A stretch of DNA of 42,664 bases from Betaproteobacteria bacterium (GTDB lineage: Bacteria; Pseudomonadota; Gammaproteobacteria; Burkholderiales; Burkholderiaceae), in contig CANGHN010000017.1 of assembly GCA_947453825.1 (NCBI GenBank), positions 1-42,664 of the forward strand, read 5' to 3'. Below are positions 1 through 8,779 of this stretch, piece after piece. Below the pieces are notes generated by a model. The model was not told the origin of the DNA and did not search any database. It saw only the letters and a program-made list of their open reading frames with translations. Both the position numbers and the translations under genes were made by a program. Numbering within the stretch: the stretch's first letter is position 1; every line of letters begins with the position of its first letter.

Positions 1-558
1 CGTCAGGATATTCAGGTGATTGCGGCTACTGCTACTCTCGTAGCGCATGATGATGTCAGCCCAGCTTTAGTCTCTCTATTGCTTGGAGCTTCATACGATA
101 TTCTAAAGTCTTATTCACGCCTGCAAAAGGTCGGCGAATTTCCATCCAGCACTGGTTTGGATTTTCCTTTGCACATTGATGCAGAAATTTACCTTAAGGA
201 TGGGCCTTCATTTTTACATCGCCATTTGCCATTCTGGACAGCAGTTTGGGTGGGACGCTTTGTCAAGATCGTTATCCCATTGTTGGTTATTTTGATTCCG
301 CTTTTCACCTATATTCCAGCAACTAAGAATTTCTTCTTACGTTTGAAATTGGCTCAGGTATATGAGGAGCTCAAGATCATCGAAAGGAATGCATTAGATC
401 CAGAGCTTCAAGAAAAGAATTACAGAGATCTTGAAGTGATTGAGCGACGGGTTGGCAATATCAAAGTATCCATGTTGGATGCTAAAGAGTTGTACGATCT
501 CAAAGGGCATGTTACTGATGTACGAAACCGTTTAAATTTATTAGGACAGGTGCGGTAA
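1..558 (+). CDS. TAXI-family TRAP receptor with C-terminal membrane anchor (5' end outside window)
   Basis: The reading frame is open from the first base, so this is the C-terminal 185 residues of a longer protein. The start of the segment resembles the end of the TAXI binding domain (VAHDDVSPALVSLLL, then PLHIDAEIYLKDGPSFLHRHLPFW). A single membrane helix follows (VIPLLVILIPLF) and then a charged tail of about 80 residues with coiled-coil character. This anchored layout is known for a subset of TAXI proteins annotated as C4-dicarboxylate-type receptors; most TAXI receptors are free periplasmic proteins. The stop codon overlaps the next start (TAATG), so it is likely cotranscribed with the Bug receptor. 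The ligand is unknown. No TRAP permease is visible beside it, though one could lie upstream. Confidence 0.75.
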   Translation, partial: RQDIQVIAATATLVAHDDVSPALVSLLLGASYDILKSYSRLQKVGEFPSSTGLDFPLHIDAEIYLKDGPSFLHRHLPFWTAVWVGRFVKIVIPLLVILIPLFTYIPATKNFFLRLKLAQVYEELKIIERNALDPELQEKNYRDLEVIERRVGNIKVSMLDAKELYDLKGHVTDVRNRLNLLGQVR

Positions 559-1529
559 TGAGAATGAATCAAATCTCGAAGTATTTGTTGGGCCTGCTTG
601 GCCTTGGATTAGCTTTGCAATTATCAGCACAGCCTTATCCTAATAAGCCTATTAATTTAGTTGTCCCTCAAGCAGCTGGTGGAACTAACGATATCGTCGC
701 GCGTTTAATTGCGCCCGCACTTGGAGAAGCAATTGGCACCTCTATTGTGGTTGAGAATAGACCGGGTGCTGGTGGCAATATTGGCACCCAAAGTGTGGCT
801 CGTTCTGCAAAAGATGGTTACACCTTATTGCTGACGATTAATAGTGCACAGGCAATTAATCCTGCTTTGTATAAAAATCCGGGCTTTGACCCAATCAATG
901 ATTTTGTTCCACTCTATTACATTGGTGCAACACCTTATGTTCTAGTATCCCCGCCAGGATCTTCTTATAAAACCCTGGCCGATGTGATTTCTGCGGCGAA
1001 GAAAAAACCAGGCGAGCTATCTTATGCATCGGCTGGTAATGGAACGATTAGTCATTTACTAGGTGCGATGCTCAATACTAGTGCCGGGGTTGATATGCAG
1101 CATATTCCTTATAAGGGTGTTGCTCCCGCGATTAATGATGTTCTGGGTGGCCAAGTACCCCTAGCATTTGCGAGCCTTCCTTCAGCATTAAATTACATTA
1201 AAACTGGTAAGTTGCAAGCGATTGCGATTAGCTCTGCTAAACGCTCAAGTGCTGCTCCTGAAATTCCGACAATTGCAGAAACATATCCTGATTGTGTTGG
1301 TGAAGTTTGGGTTGCCATGTTTGCCCCCATAGGAGTGAATGCAGATGTTGTAAAGAAGGCTCAGCAGGCAATGGATAAGGTGATGGCTAGGGCTGATGTA
1401 CGAGAAAAGCTCATTGCACAAGGCTTAGACCTCAACCCAGTGCCACCCGCTAAGCTTGGGACCTTATTAAAAGAGGAATTAGCAAAGTGGGTCAAGATTG
1501 TTAAAGCATCCGGGGCCCAGTTGGATTAA
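558..1529 (+). CDS. Bug/TctC-family tripartite tricarboxylate transporter substrate-binding protein
   Basis: A periplasmic binding protein of the Bug (TctC) family, 323 residues, which is the usual length. An N-terminal signal peptide (about residues 1-24, ending LSAQ) is followed by the family motifs: PNKPINLVVPQAAGGTNDI at the ligand loop, ENRPGAGGNIGT, DGYTLLL, and IPYKGVAPAINDVLGGQV in the second lobe. Bug proteins bind carboxylates or related small metabolites and may deliver them to a TctAB permease, but no tctA or tctB gene is present in the window. The start overlaps the stop of the upstream TAXI receptor gene, and the 2OG dioxygenase follows 29 bases later. The ligand cannot be read from sequence. 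Confidence 0.92.
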   Translation: MRMNQISKYLLGLLGLGLALQLSAQPYPNKPINLVVPQAAGGTNDIVARLIAPALGEAIGTSIVVENRPGAGGNIGTQSVARSAKDGYTLLLTINSAQAINPALYKNPGFDPINDFVPLYYIGATPYVLVSPPGSSYKTLADVISAAKKKPGELSYASAGNGTISHLLGAMLNTSAGVDMQHIPYKGVAPAINDVLGGQVPLAFASLPSALNYIKTGKLQAIAISSAKRSSAAPEIPTIAETYPDCVGEVWVAMFAPIGVNADVVKKAQQAMDKVMARADVREKLIAQGLDLNPVPPAKLGTLLKEELAKWVKIVKASGAQLD

Positions 1530-1558
1530 TGCATCACTGCTTGCCCTAAAATAAACCT

Positions 1559-2314
1559 ATGACTACTGCTATGCTAGCGGCCCCACTTACCTCAGCCAAA
1601 GATCTCACTCAAGCTCTGGGTACCGATGGCTATGTGGTGGCATCAGCTGAAACCGTAGCGCAAATCACCAAGCTAAATGTAGCTGATTTGCAGGATTTAT
1701 CTCGGTTTTGGGAAGGCTTGCCGCGTGACCCTTATTTAAAGGATGGTGGCCGCTATCGCTCCCGTCGCCATGCGAGTTATGAAATTAAAAACCAACAACT
1801 GAATTTAGTACCACATCGCGCTCATTGGCAGTCTGTAAATTACAACGCCTTGCATGGTGGGATTGAACGCTGGTTTGAGCCAGTGCAAGAGCAATTACTA
1901 AAGCATCCAGCTTGGCAAGCTTTACTATTGGGATTGGGCCAAGCATTGAGTAGCTTAAAACCAGTAAGTACTTGGTTTGTCGAGGCGCATCAGTTTCGGA
2001 TTGATACTACCGATGGTATTGGTCGTCCTACGCCTGAGGGTGCACATCGTGATGGTGTTGATTTTGTAGCAGTCTTTTTATTGGATCGAGTTGGTATTAA
2101 AGGTGGCGAAACCAGAATATTTGATGCCTCTGGTTCAGCAGGTTTGCGTTTTACGCTTTCGCAACCCTGGTCTTTATTGCTCATGAATGATGAGCGCATG
2201 ATTCATGAATCGACACCTATCCAACCTCTTGGTAACTACGGTTATCGAGATACCTTAGTGTTGACCTACAGATCCAGTGGGTTCCAAGACTCTCCGCAAC
2301 GCTCTCAGCAGTAA
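1559..2314 (+). CDS. 2OG-Fe(II) dioxygenase family protein (PF10014-like)
   Basis: A 251-residue protein resembling the 2OG-Fe dioxygenase family that includes amino acid hydroxylases. The iron ligand motif is visible as H163-R-D165 in GAHRDGVDF, with a distal histidine at H216 (RMIHESTP) and an arginine at R230 suited to 2-oxoglutarate binding. The core GIKGGETRIFD is also typical. Known relatives hydroxylate free amino acids such as isoleucine, but the substrate here is unknown. There is no good Shine-Dalgarno sequence before the ATG. A TAAAAT hexamer lies 6 bases upstream, which could mean a leaderless message. It sits between a Bug receptor and the AtuA pair, so it may act on the imported compound; this is inference. 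Confidence 0.82.
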   Translation: MTTAMLAAPLTSAKDLTQALGTDGYVVASAETVAQITKLNVADLQDLSRFWEGLPRDPYLKDGGRYRSRRHASYEIKNQQLNLVPHRAHWQSVNYNALHGGIERWFEPVQEQLLKHPAWQALLLGLGQALSSLKPVSTWFVEAHQFRIDTTDGIGRPTPEGAHRDGVDFVAVFLLDRVGIKGGETRIFDASGSAGLRFTLSQPWSLLLMNDERMIHESTPIQPLGNYGYRDTLVLTYRSSGFQDSPQRSQQ

Positions 2315-2331
2315 AGATATTCATTTCTATC

Positions 2332-3696
2332 GTGAATGATATTTACTGTATTGCTTGTGCCGCTGGATTTTCGGGCGATCGCACTAATGTTGCAAAACCT
2401 CTCGTCACTGAACTTTTAAAGCAGGGTGGACCAGCGTGTCTCATCTTTGAAAGTCTTGCCGAGAGAACATTAGCGCTCGCACAATTAGAGCGTCATCAGA
2501 ACCCTAAATTAGGCTATGAACCATTGTTGGCAGAAATGCTAGAGCCAATCTTGGTCGACTGTGTGAAGGGCGGCATTCCGATTGTGGGCAATTTTGGCGC
2601 TGCTAATCCACTTGGTGCAGCTCATTTAATAGCGCAGATGGCAAAAGCAAAAGGTTTACCTGCATTAAAAATCGCTATTGTGAATGGTGACGATGTTTCA
2701 GCACCTGAATTTCGTGAGCAATTAGAGTCGTATCTCTCAAATGCCGATAAGTATCTTTTAGATCAGAGCTCTTTGATTAGCGCCAATGTTTATTTGGGTG
2801 CTCAAGAGATTGCTAAGGCACTTGTAGCAGGTGCGCAAATCGTTGTGACAGGTCGAGTTGCAGATCCCGCCCTGACAGTGGGCCCCTTAATGGCGTATTT
2901 CAAAAAAGACTGGGATGACTGGACTTTTTTGGGAGCCGCTACGATGGCTGGGCATCTCCTGGAATGCGGAGCACAGGTCACTGGGGGTTATTTTGCTGAT
3001 CCTGGATTTAAAGACGTCCCAAAACTCTCTGAGCTTGGCTTTCCGATTGTTGAAGTGAGCTCTCAAGGAAAAATTTGTGTTACTAAGCCAGCAAATACCG
3101 GCGGCTTAGTAAATCGTATGACAGTTACTGAGCAGCTTTTATATGAATTACATGATCCTGCGCAATACTTAACGCCAGATGTAGTCGCAGATATTACACA
3201 AGTTCAAATTCAAGACCTGGGTAATGACCGTGTAAATCTTACTGGTGTTCTAGGACATCAAAGACCCGACACTTTAAAAGTGAATCTTTGTATTGATGGA
3301 GGGTGGTTGGCTGAGGCTGAGATTTCTTATGCTGGTCATCACGCTTACGAGCGTGCTAAGCTAGCTGCGCAAATTATTCGTGAGCGCTTACCTCAACTTA
3401 ATCTGCGTATTGATTTCATTGGATCATCTAGTGTCTTTGTAAGTGATGCGGGCCAAGGCCCTCAATTTAAAGCGGAGAATGGTTTTGAAGATATCCGTAT
3501 GCGGGTGGCAACGGCCCATCAGGATCGTAGTCAAGCATTGCAAGTTTGTCGTGAGGTCACCGCACTTTACACTTGTGGTCCTGCAGGGGGAGGCGGTGTT
3601 CGTACGAGCCTCAAGCCTCGTTTAAATACCTTAGTATGCTTTATTCCACAAGAGCTTGTGCGGTCATCTTATGTATTCTTTGAGGATGTGGCTTAA
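2332..3696 (+). CDS. AtuA-family protein, large N-terminal part (DUF1446)
   Basis: A 454-residue protein of the acyclic terpene utilization AtuA/DUF1446 family. Features seen include the N-terminal glycine-rich segment (CAAGFSGDR), IVGNFGAANPLGAA, VVTGRVADPALTVGPL and LECGAQVTGGYFADPG, all typical of this family. The start is GTG at 2332. In fused AtuA proteins of about 590 residues a small C-terminal domain follows; here it is encoded by the next gene, two bases downstream. AtuA is linked to acyclic terpenoid breakdown in Pseudomonas, but its exact chemical role is not established, and related split forms occur in many betaproteobacteria near carboxylate catabolism genes. A terpene substrate should not be assumed. 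Confidence 0.85.
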   Translation: MNDIYCIACAAGFSGDRTNVAKPLVTELLKQGGPACLIFESLAERTLALAQLERHQNPKLGYEPLLAEMLEPILVDCVKGGIPIVGNFGAANPLGAAHLIAQMAKAKGLPALKIAIVNGDDVSAPEFREQLESYLSNADKYLLDQSSLISANVYLGAQEIAKALVAGAQIVVTGRVADPALTVGPLMAYFKKDWDDWTFLGAATMAGHLLECGAQVTGGYFADPGFKDVPKLSELGFPIVEVSSQGKICVTKPANTGGLVNRMTVTEQLLYELHDPAQYLTPDVVADITQVQIQDLGNDRVNLTGVLGHQRPDTLKVNLCIDGGWLAEAEISYAGHHAYERAKLAAQIIRERLPQLNLRIDFIGSSSVFVSDAGQGPQFKAENGFEDIRMRVATAHQDRSQALQVCREVTALYTCGPAGGGGVRTSLKPRLNTLVCFIPQELVRSSYVFFEDVA

Positions 3697-3698
3697 AG

Positions 3699-4022
3699 AT
3701 GGCAAATAAAACGGTCCCCTTGTATCAACTTGCTCATGCACGTTCTGGTGATAAAGCCAATCGCTCAAACATTAGTGTGATTGCCTACCATCAAGCAGAT
3801 TTTTTGATTTTGCAAAGAGAATTAAGCGTACAGAGAGTTCAGGAACACTTTGGATTTCGTCATCCCAGCGCAGTCCAACGCTATGACTTACCTAATTTAT
3901 GGGCCCTAAATTTTGTGATTGATGATGTTCTAGATGGCGGAGTCAATCTTTCATTAAATCTAGATACCCATGGCAAGAGCCTGTCTTACTGGCTCCTAGC
4001 AATGGAAATACAAGTCGATTGA
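3699..4022 (+). CDS. AtuA-related small C-terminal domain protein
   Basis: A 107-residue protein matching the C-terminal domain of fused AtuA proteins. The opening LYQLAHARSGDKANRSNISV and the later FVIDDVLDGGVNLSLNLDTHGKSLS are characteristic. It begins two bases after the stop of the large AtuA-type gene, so translation is probably coupled and the two products probably form one complex. Its stop abuts the stop of the convergent Bug receptor gene with no gap. The function of this domain is unknown. Confidence 0.82.
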   Translation: MANKTVPLYQLAHARSGDKANRSNISVIAYHQADFLILQRELSVQRVQEHFGFRHPSAVQRYDLPNLWALNFVIDDVLDGGVNLSLNLDTHGKSLSYWLLAMEIQVD

Positions 4023-5006
4023 TTATTCTGGCTCCATACCAGCATCTTTAATAGCTTTAGCCCACTTGGCAGTTTCTAACTTAATTTTTTGTCCTAAGGC
4101 TTCAGGTGTGCCGGGTTGAGATTCAAATCCTAGAGCAGAGAAGCGCTCTGCTAAATCCTTTGACTTTGCTGCTTCATTAATTGCTTTATTGAGTTTGGTA
4201 ACGGCATCTTGTGGCATACCAGCCGGCCCAAATGCTGCAAAAAAGGCAATGAGTTCATAACCTTTGATACCCAAAGCTTCATTTACGGTTGGAAGTTCAG
4301 GAATGGCGGGTGAGCGCTTTAGTGAAGTGACTGCAAGACCACGAATTTTGCCTGCCTGAACCTGCGGTAGGGTTACTCCAAAGTCTGCAGTGAACATATT
4401 GACTTGTCCACCAATGAGGTCAGTCATGGCATTAGGACCACTCTTATATGAAACACCAGTCATCTTAATACCGGCAACACTAGCTAGTATTTCTGAAGAG
4501 ACTCGTTGTGATGTACTGGCATAAGCAAAAGTCATTTTTCCAGGATCTGCTTTTGCAAGTGATACAAAGCCATTTAGTGATTTTGCTGGTACATCATTGT
4601 TAATCGCAACAATCAGAGGAACTGAACCAAAATAGCCTATAGGAGTAAACGCCGTGTCTTGGTTGTAAGGAAGATTTTTGACCAAACTTTTAAGGGCAGC
4701 ATTGGTGCTATTTGTACCGAAGAGCAGGGTGTAGCCATCTGCCGGTGACTTAGCAACCAAATCAGCGCCAATCATTCCATTGGCACCAGGTCGGTTTTCA
4801 ATCACCACTGGCTGGCCTAAAGCCTCAGCCATTTTGGCAGCAAATGCCCGACCAATTTGATCAGTTGAACTGCCGGCGGCAAAGGGAACGATTGCCTTGA
4901 TGGGTTTAGAGGGGTAGGTATCGGCAATTGCAATGGTGCTGCCAAGTCCAAGGAGTAGGGCTGCACAAATTTGGGTAAAACAATGAGGTAGGTGTTTGCT
5001 TGTCAT
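4023..5006 (-). CDS. Bug/TctC-family substrate-binding protein
   Basis: A 327-residue periplasmic receptor. A signal peptide covers about residues 1-28 (ending IAIAD). Family motifs are present: YPSKPIKAIVPFAAGSSTDQI, ENRPGANGMIGADL, DGYTLLFGTNS and GVSYKSGPNAMTDLIGGQV. The first ligand loop reads AAGSSTD instead of the commoner PGGxxD, so one glycine pair has been replaced by serines. It is transcribed toward the AtuA pair and divergently from the MFS transporter at 5093. Ligand unknown; no TctA or TctB partner nearby. Confidence 0.92.
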   Translation of the reverse strand: MTSKHLPHCFTQICAALLLGLGSTIAIADTYPSKPIKAIVPFAAGSSTDQIGRAFAAKMAEALGQPVVIENRPGANGMIGADLVAKSPADGYTLLFGTNSTNAALKSLVKNLPYNQDTAFTPIGYFGSVPLIVAINNDVPAKSLNGFVSLAKADPGKMTFAYASTSQRVSSEILASVAGIKMTGVSYKSGPNAMTDLIGGQVNMFTADFGVTLPQVQAGKIRGLAVTSLKRSPAIPELPTVNEALGIKGYELIAFFAAFGPAGMPQDAVTKLNKAINEAAKSKDLAERFSALGFESQPGTPEALGQKIKLETAKWAKAIKDAGMEPE

Positions 5007-5092
5007 AGTGTCTCCAGCTGATTTTTTAATAGTGTAGCGGGTCTAGGCACCTTAGGGCGAGTAGAATGGATTCACGTTTTTACTGACTTTCT

Positions 5093-6328
5093 ATGCGCTT
5101 TCAATCAGCTGGTTGTACCCCTCTTATGCTTTTGGCACAGACCTGTGCCTTATTGGGCTTTGCCTGCTATGCGGTGGTACTCACTAATTTGCAGGAAGAA
5201 TGGCATTTAACTAACCTCCAATCAGGATTAATCGCTAGCGCATTTTTCTTGGGTTATATGCTAGCCGTTCCCTTGGCAACCGCACTCACTGATCGTGTAG
5301 ATGCTCGCAAGGTGTATTTAGTTGGCGGCTTACTGGGAACGGGCGGCCTATTAGGTATGAGCCTATTTGCTTATAACTTCTGGACTGCTTTATTTTTCAT
5401 GGCAATCAATGGTGCAGGATTAGCTGGCACTTATATGCCCGGTCTGAAAATTTTGTCAGATCGTATTCAGTCTGGCGAGCTGACGCGTCATATTTCCTTT
5501 TATACCTCCTTCTTTGGAATTGGGACGGCATTTTCTTATCTGTGCTCAGGCTGGATACTCAACTCACTCGGTTGGCATTATGTTTTTGGCATTATTGCTT
5601 TAGGGCCGTTTACTGCTTTTCTGATTATTCTGTTCTTGATACGGCCACTGCAGCATGAGAAATGGAGCGGGCCCGTTCACATTCATTTGCGCGATATTTT
5701 TCCAATAGATAAGTGGAAATTGGTCTTACAGGACAAAAAGGCATCTGGGTTTATTTTTGGTTATACCGCCCATTCACTAGAGTTATTTGCTTCTAGAAGC
5801 TGGCTCGTCGCCTTCTTTGTGTTTTGTACTGCTGTTTCTGGAGAGATATTTTTCTTCACTGCTACGACCTTGGCTGGTTTAATTAATTTCTGTGGAGTGC
5901 CTTCTTCTATATTAGGTAATGAAATTGCCTTGCGGGTAGGCCGGCAAAAATGGGTTTGTATTGTGATGCTCATGAGTGCTGTTTTAGGAATTGCCTTAGC
6001 CAGTTCCACAGGACAATCATGGTGGCTCATTCTTGCTCTAGCAGTTGGGCATGCTATTTTTATTATGGCTGACTCTGCAACCTTGACGGCAGGTTTGGTT
6101 GTCAGTGCGCAAGAGAATATCAAGGGCGCTGCCATGGGTCTACATTCTTTAATGGGTTTTGGTGGAGGTCTGCTTGGCCCAGCAATTTTTGGTTTTGTAT
6201 TAGATATATCAGGCTCACGGTCTTCGCAGATTGCTTGGGTATGGGCTTATGCCGCTATTGTGATTTGGGGTGTTCTGTTTGTCCTCTATGAGCGTCGCAA
6301 TGGTTGGACAATTAAGGCTGAGCAATAA
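5093..6328 (+). CDS. Major facilitator superfamily transporter
   Basis: A 411-residue integral membrane protein with about 12 hydrophobic helices. The MFS loop between helices 2 and 3 is visible as ALTDRVDARKVYL, and the central loop (about residues 185-215) is hydrophilic. The segment GYTAHSLELFASRSW resembles a part conserved in CynX/NarK-like carriers. The stop lies only 6 bases before the ccoI start, so the two genes may be cotranscribed. An MFS copper importer, CcoA, is known to feed cbb3 oxidase in Rhodobacter, but I cannot see the methionine and histidine pattern described for CcoA clearly enough to assign that role. Substrate unknown. Confidence 0.85.
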   Translation: MRFQSAGCTPLMLLAQTCALLGFACYAVVLTNLQEEWHLTNLQSGLIASAFFLGYMLAVPLATALTDRVDARKVYLVGGLLGTGGLLGMSLFAYNFWTALFFMAINGAGLAGTYMPGLKILSDRIQSGELTRHISFYTSFFGIGTAFSYLCSGWILNSLGWHYVFGIIALGPFTAFLIILFLIRPLQHEKWSGPVHIHLRDIFPIDKWKLVLQDKKASGFIFGYTAHSLELFASRSWLVAFFVFCTAVSGEIFFFTATTLAGLINFCGVPSSILGNEIALRVGRQKWVCIVMLMSAVLGIALASSTGQSWWLILALAVGHAIFIMADSATLTAGLVVSAQENIKGAAMGLHSLMGFGGGLLGPAIFGFVLDISGSRSSQIAWVWAYAAIVIWGVLFVLYERRNGWTIKAEQ

Positions 6329-6334
6329 GCCGGT

Positions 6335-8770
6335 ATGAACCAGTGCATTGCTTCAACTTGTTACCACTGCTCAAGTGAAATTGCATCAGGCGAACTGATT
6401 GAATCCAAATTGGGGGGCGCTCTACACCCCTTTTGTTGCCCTGGTTGTATGGCAATTGCGCAAACTATTCATGGTGAAGGCTTAGAGGTTTTTTATACAC
6501 GCCGTGCTCAGGCCGGGGAAAAGCCTGCAGCGTACCTTGCCCTGAATGAGATTCCTGAAAAGCTCAAGCCGTATGACGATCCTTCTTTGCTTAGTCGTTT
6601 TACAAGACCACATGAAGATGAGGGTGACTTAGAAACTATCTTACGCTTGGAAAAAATTCGATGTGCCGCCTGCGTTTGGTTATGTGAGCATCATTTACGC
6701 CGGATTTCTGGCATAAATGATGTCCAAATCAATTACGTTACACAGAAAGTTATTGTTCATTTTTCTCCACATAAAATCAGTCTAGCAAGGCTATTGTTTG
6801 AAATCGAGCGTATTGGTTATGAGGCCTGGCCATTTGAGCCATCGCTATCTTTAGATAGAGCTCAAAAAGAAAAGCGCCAATTGTTAACTAGGCTTGGGGT
6901 TGCAATGCTAGGGATGATGCAAGTCATGATGTATGCCTGGCCTTCTTATGTAGGTACGAATGACATAACTCCAGAGTTTGATTTGTTATTAGGATGGACG
7001 AGCTGGGCAATCACAGTGCCGGTGATGGTCTATTCAGCGGGGCCTATATTCCAATCAGCTTGGCGTAGTGTGCAGTCATTTCAGAAAACGTATATGTTAG
7101 GCATGGATGTACCGATTGCGCTTGCTTTGGCTTTGGCATTTATTGCAGGTACGATTAATTTGATTACAGGATCTGGCCAGAGTTACTTTGATTCCATCAC
7201 AATGTTTGTGGCATTTATATTGGCTGCACGGTATGTTGAATTGCTAGCAAGACAAGATGCTCAAGGTGGCGCAGAAGCACTAGCAAAACAATTGCCAGCG
7301 ACCTGCGAGCGGCTGATAAATTACCCAGTCTCGCAAGAGCTTCTCGTGGTACCCGTTGTTAATTGCAAGCCAGGTGATGTATTACGTGTATCACCAGGTG
7401 AAGTGGTTCCGGCTGATGGAGTCTTAATTGAAAACATGAGCTCATTGGATGAGTCTCTATTAACTGGTGAATCTGTACCCGTTGAGAAAAAACTGGGCGA
7501 TCGTGTCTATGCAGGAACCCATAACATTCTCAATCCCTTGCTCATGAAAATTGAGGCAGTAGGTCAATCTACTCGTATTGCAGGTATTGCATCCCTATTG
7601 GATAAAGCTTTGCTTGCTAAACCAGTGATGGTCAGTCTTGCAGAAAAGTGGGCGGCATACTTTGTCATATTTTTATTATTCAGTGCTTTTATTTCATCGG
7701 CACTTTGGTTGTACTTTGATCCCAGCCGAGCATGGATTGTCTTAGTTTCTGTATTAGTGGCAAGTTGTCCTTGCGCTTTATCCCTGGCAGTACCAACTGC
7801 AATGGCAGCAGCACAAAGTGCTGTTACTAAATTGGGCTTACTGATTGTGCGCGGCCATGTGATGGAAGGGTTGGCTAAAGCAAGCGATATTGTTTTGGAT
7901 AAGACCGGTACATTAACGATGGGTCAGCCAGAGTTAAAAGAAGTTATTAATCTTAGAGTGGGCTATCGTCGTGAAGATGCCTTGGCTTTAGCAGCTGCAT
8001 TAGAGTCTGGTCAGAGACATCCTTTAGCACTCTCATTGCTCCATGCCGCACAATTGGAAAATCTTGCTCTTCCCATATTGGTAGAGCCAGTAAGAAATCA
8101 ATTGGGCAAAGGTTTGAGCTCTGGCGTATATCGGCTGGGAAGTGCTGCTTGGTTGGGGATTCGGCAGGATGGGCGGGTAGGTCAGTATGGTCAGGTGCAT
8201 CTAGTAGATGAGCGAGGACTTATTGCTAGCTTTATTTTCTTAGATACACCTAGATCTGGCTTAGAAGGTTTCTTAAAGACGGTACGCTCCAGAAATATTC
8301 GTGTGCACCTAGTTTCTGGCGATGATCCTGCAACAGTTGCATGGTGGGCAGCTCAAGTGGGAATCACCAGCTATCTGGGCGGCTGCACCCCTGAAGATAA
8401 ATATGAATATATCAAGAAGCTACAAAATGATGGCTGTTTTGTTTGGGCAATTGGCGATGGTGTGAATGATGCACCCTTATTGGCGTGTGCAGATATTTCT
8501 ATAGCAGTAGGTGCGGGCGCTCCATTGGCAACCGCAGGCGCCGATGCTATTCTGACTTCTATCTCTTTAGAACCTTTAGCAAGAGTATTGCGCTTGGCTG
8601 ATAAAACCCAAACTATCATCAAAGAAAATTTACTTTGGGCATTGGTCTACAACCTTTTGGCCATTCCTGCTGCCATGATGGGTTTAGTAAACCCATGGAT
8701 TGCGGGGATTGGAATGTCTTTATCCTCTTTAGCTGTCACGCTGAATGCTTGGCGTTTACGAAAAGCCTAG
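6335..8770 (+). CDS. ccoI: Copper-translocating P1B-type ATPase for cbb3 oxidase assembly
   Basis: An 811-residue inner-membrane ATPase that moves copper for maturation of the CcoN active site. An N-terminal cysteine-rich metal-binding region has the CCPGC motif at 34-38. A heavy-metal-associated domain with C110-AA-C113 follows, then membrane helices from about 185. The actuator loop has TGES at 377-380, and the ion-path motif is C478-P-C480. The phosphorylation site is D522 in DKTGTLT, the HP dipeptide is at 562-563 and the hinge GDGVND is at 707-712. All key residues are present. The length and the N-terminal domain distinguish CcoI/FixI from CopA. It is followed at once by ccoS and then the oxidase operon, as in many proteobacteria. 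Confidence 0.96.
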   Translation: MNQCIASTCYHCSSEIASGELIESKLGGALHPFCCPGCMAIAQTIHGEGLEVFYTRRAQAGEKPAAYLALNEIPEKLKPYDDPSLLSRFTRPHEDEGDLETILRLEKIRCAACVWLCEHHLRRISGINDVQINYVTQKVIVHFSPHKISLARLLFEIERIGYEAWPFEPSLSLDRAQKEKRQLLTRLGVAMLGMMQVMMYAWPSYVGTNDITPEFDLLLGWTSWAITVPVMVYSAGPIFQSAWRSVQSFQKTYMLGMDVPIALALALAFIAGTINLITGSGQSYFDSITMFVAFILAARYVELLARQDAQGGAEALAKQLPATCERLINYPVSQELLVVPVVNCKPGDVLRVSPGEVVPADGVLIENMSSLDESLLTGESVPVEKKLGDRVYAGTHNILNPLLMKIEAVGQSTRIAGIASLLDKALLAKPVMVSLAEKWAAYFVIFLLFSAFISSALWLYFDPSRAWIVLVSVLVASCPCALSLAVPTAMAAAQSAVTKLGLLIVRGHVMEGLAKASDIVLDKTGTLTMGQPELKEVINLRVGYRREDALALAAALESGQRHPLALSLLHAAQLENLALPILVEPVRNQLGKGLSSGVYRLGSAAWLGIRQDGRVGQYGQVHLVDERGLIASFIFLDTPRSGLEGFLKTVRSRNIRVHLVSGDDPATVAWWAAQVGITSYLGGCTPEDKYEYIKKLQNDGCFVWAIGDGVNDAPLLACADISIAVGAGAPLATAGADAILTSISLEPLARVLRLADKTQTIIKENLLWALVYNLLAIPAAMMGLVNPWIAGIGMSLSSLAVTLNAWRLRKA

Positions 8771-8779
8771 ACTATAGAC

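Noticed and set aside
5761..6135. Open frame of 124 codons on the minus strand
   Set aside because: Antisense to the MFS transporter gene; no ribosome site and no family motifs.
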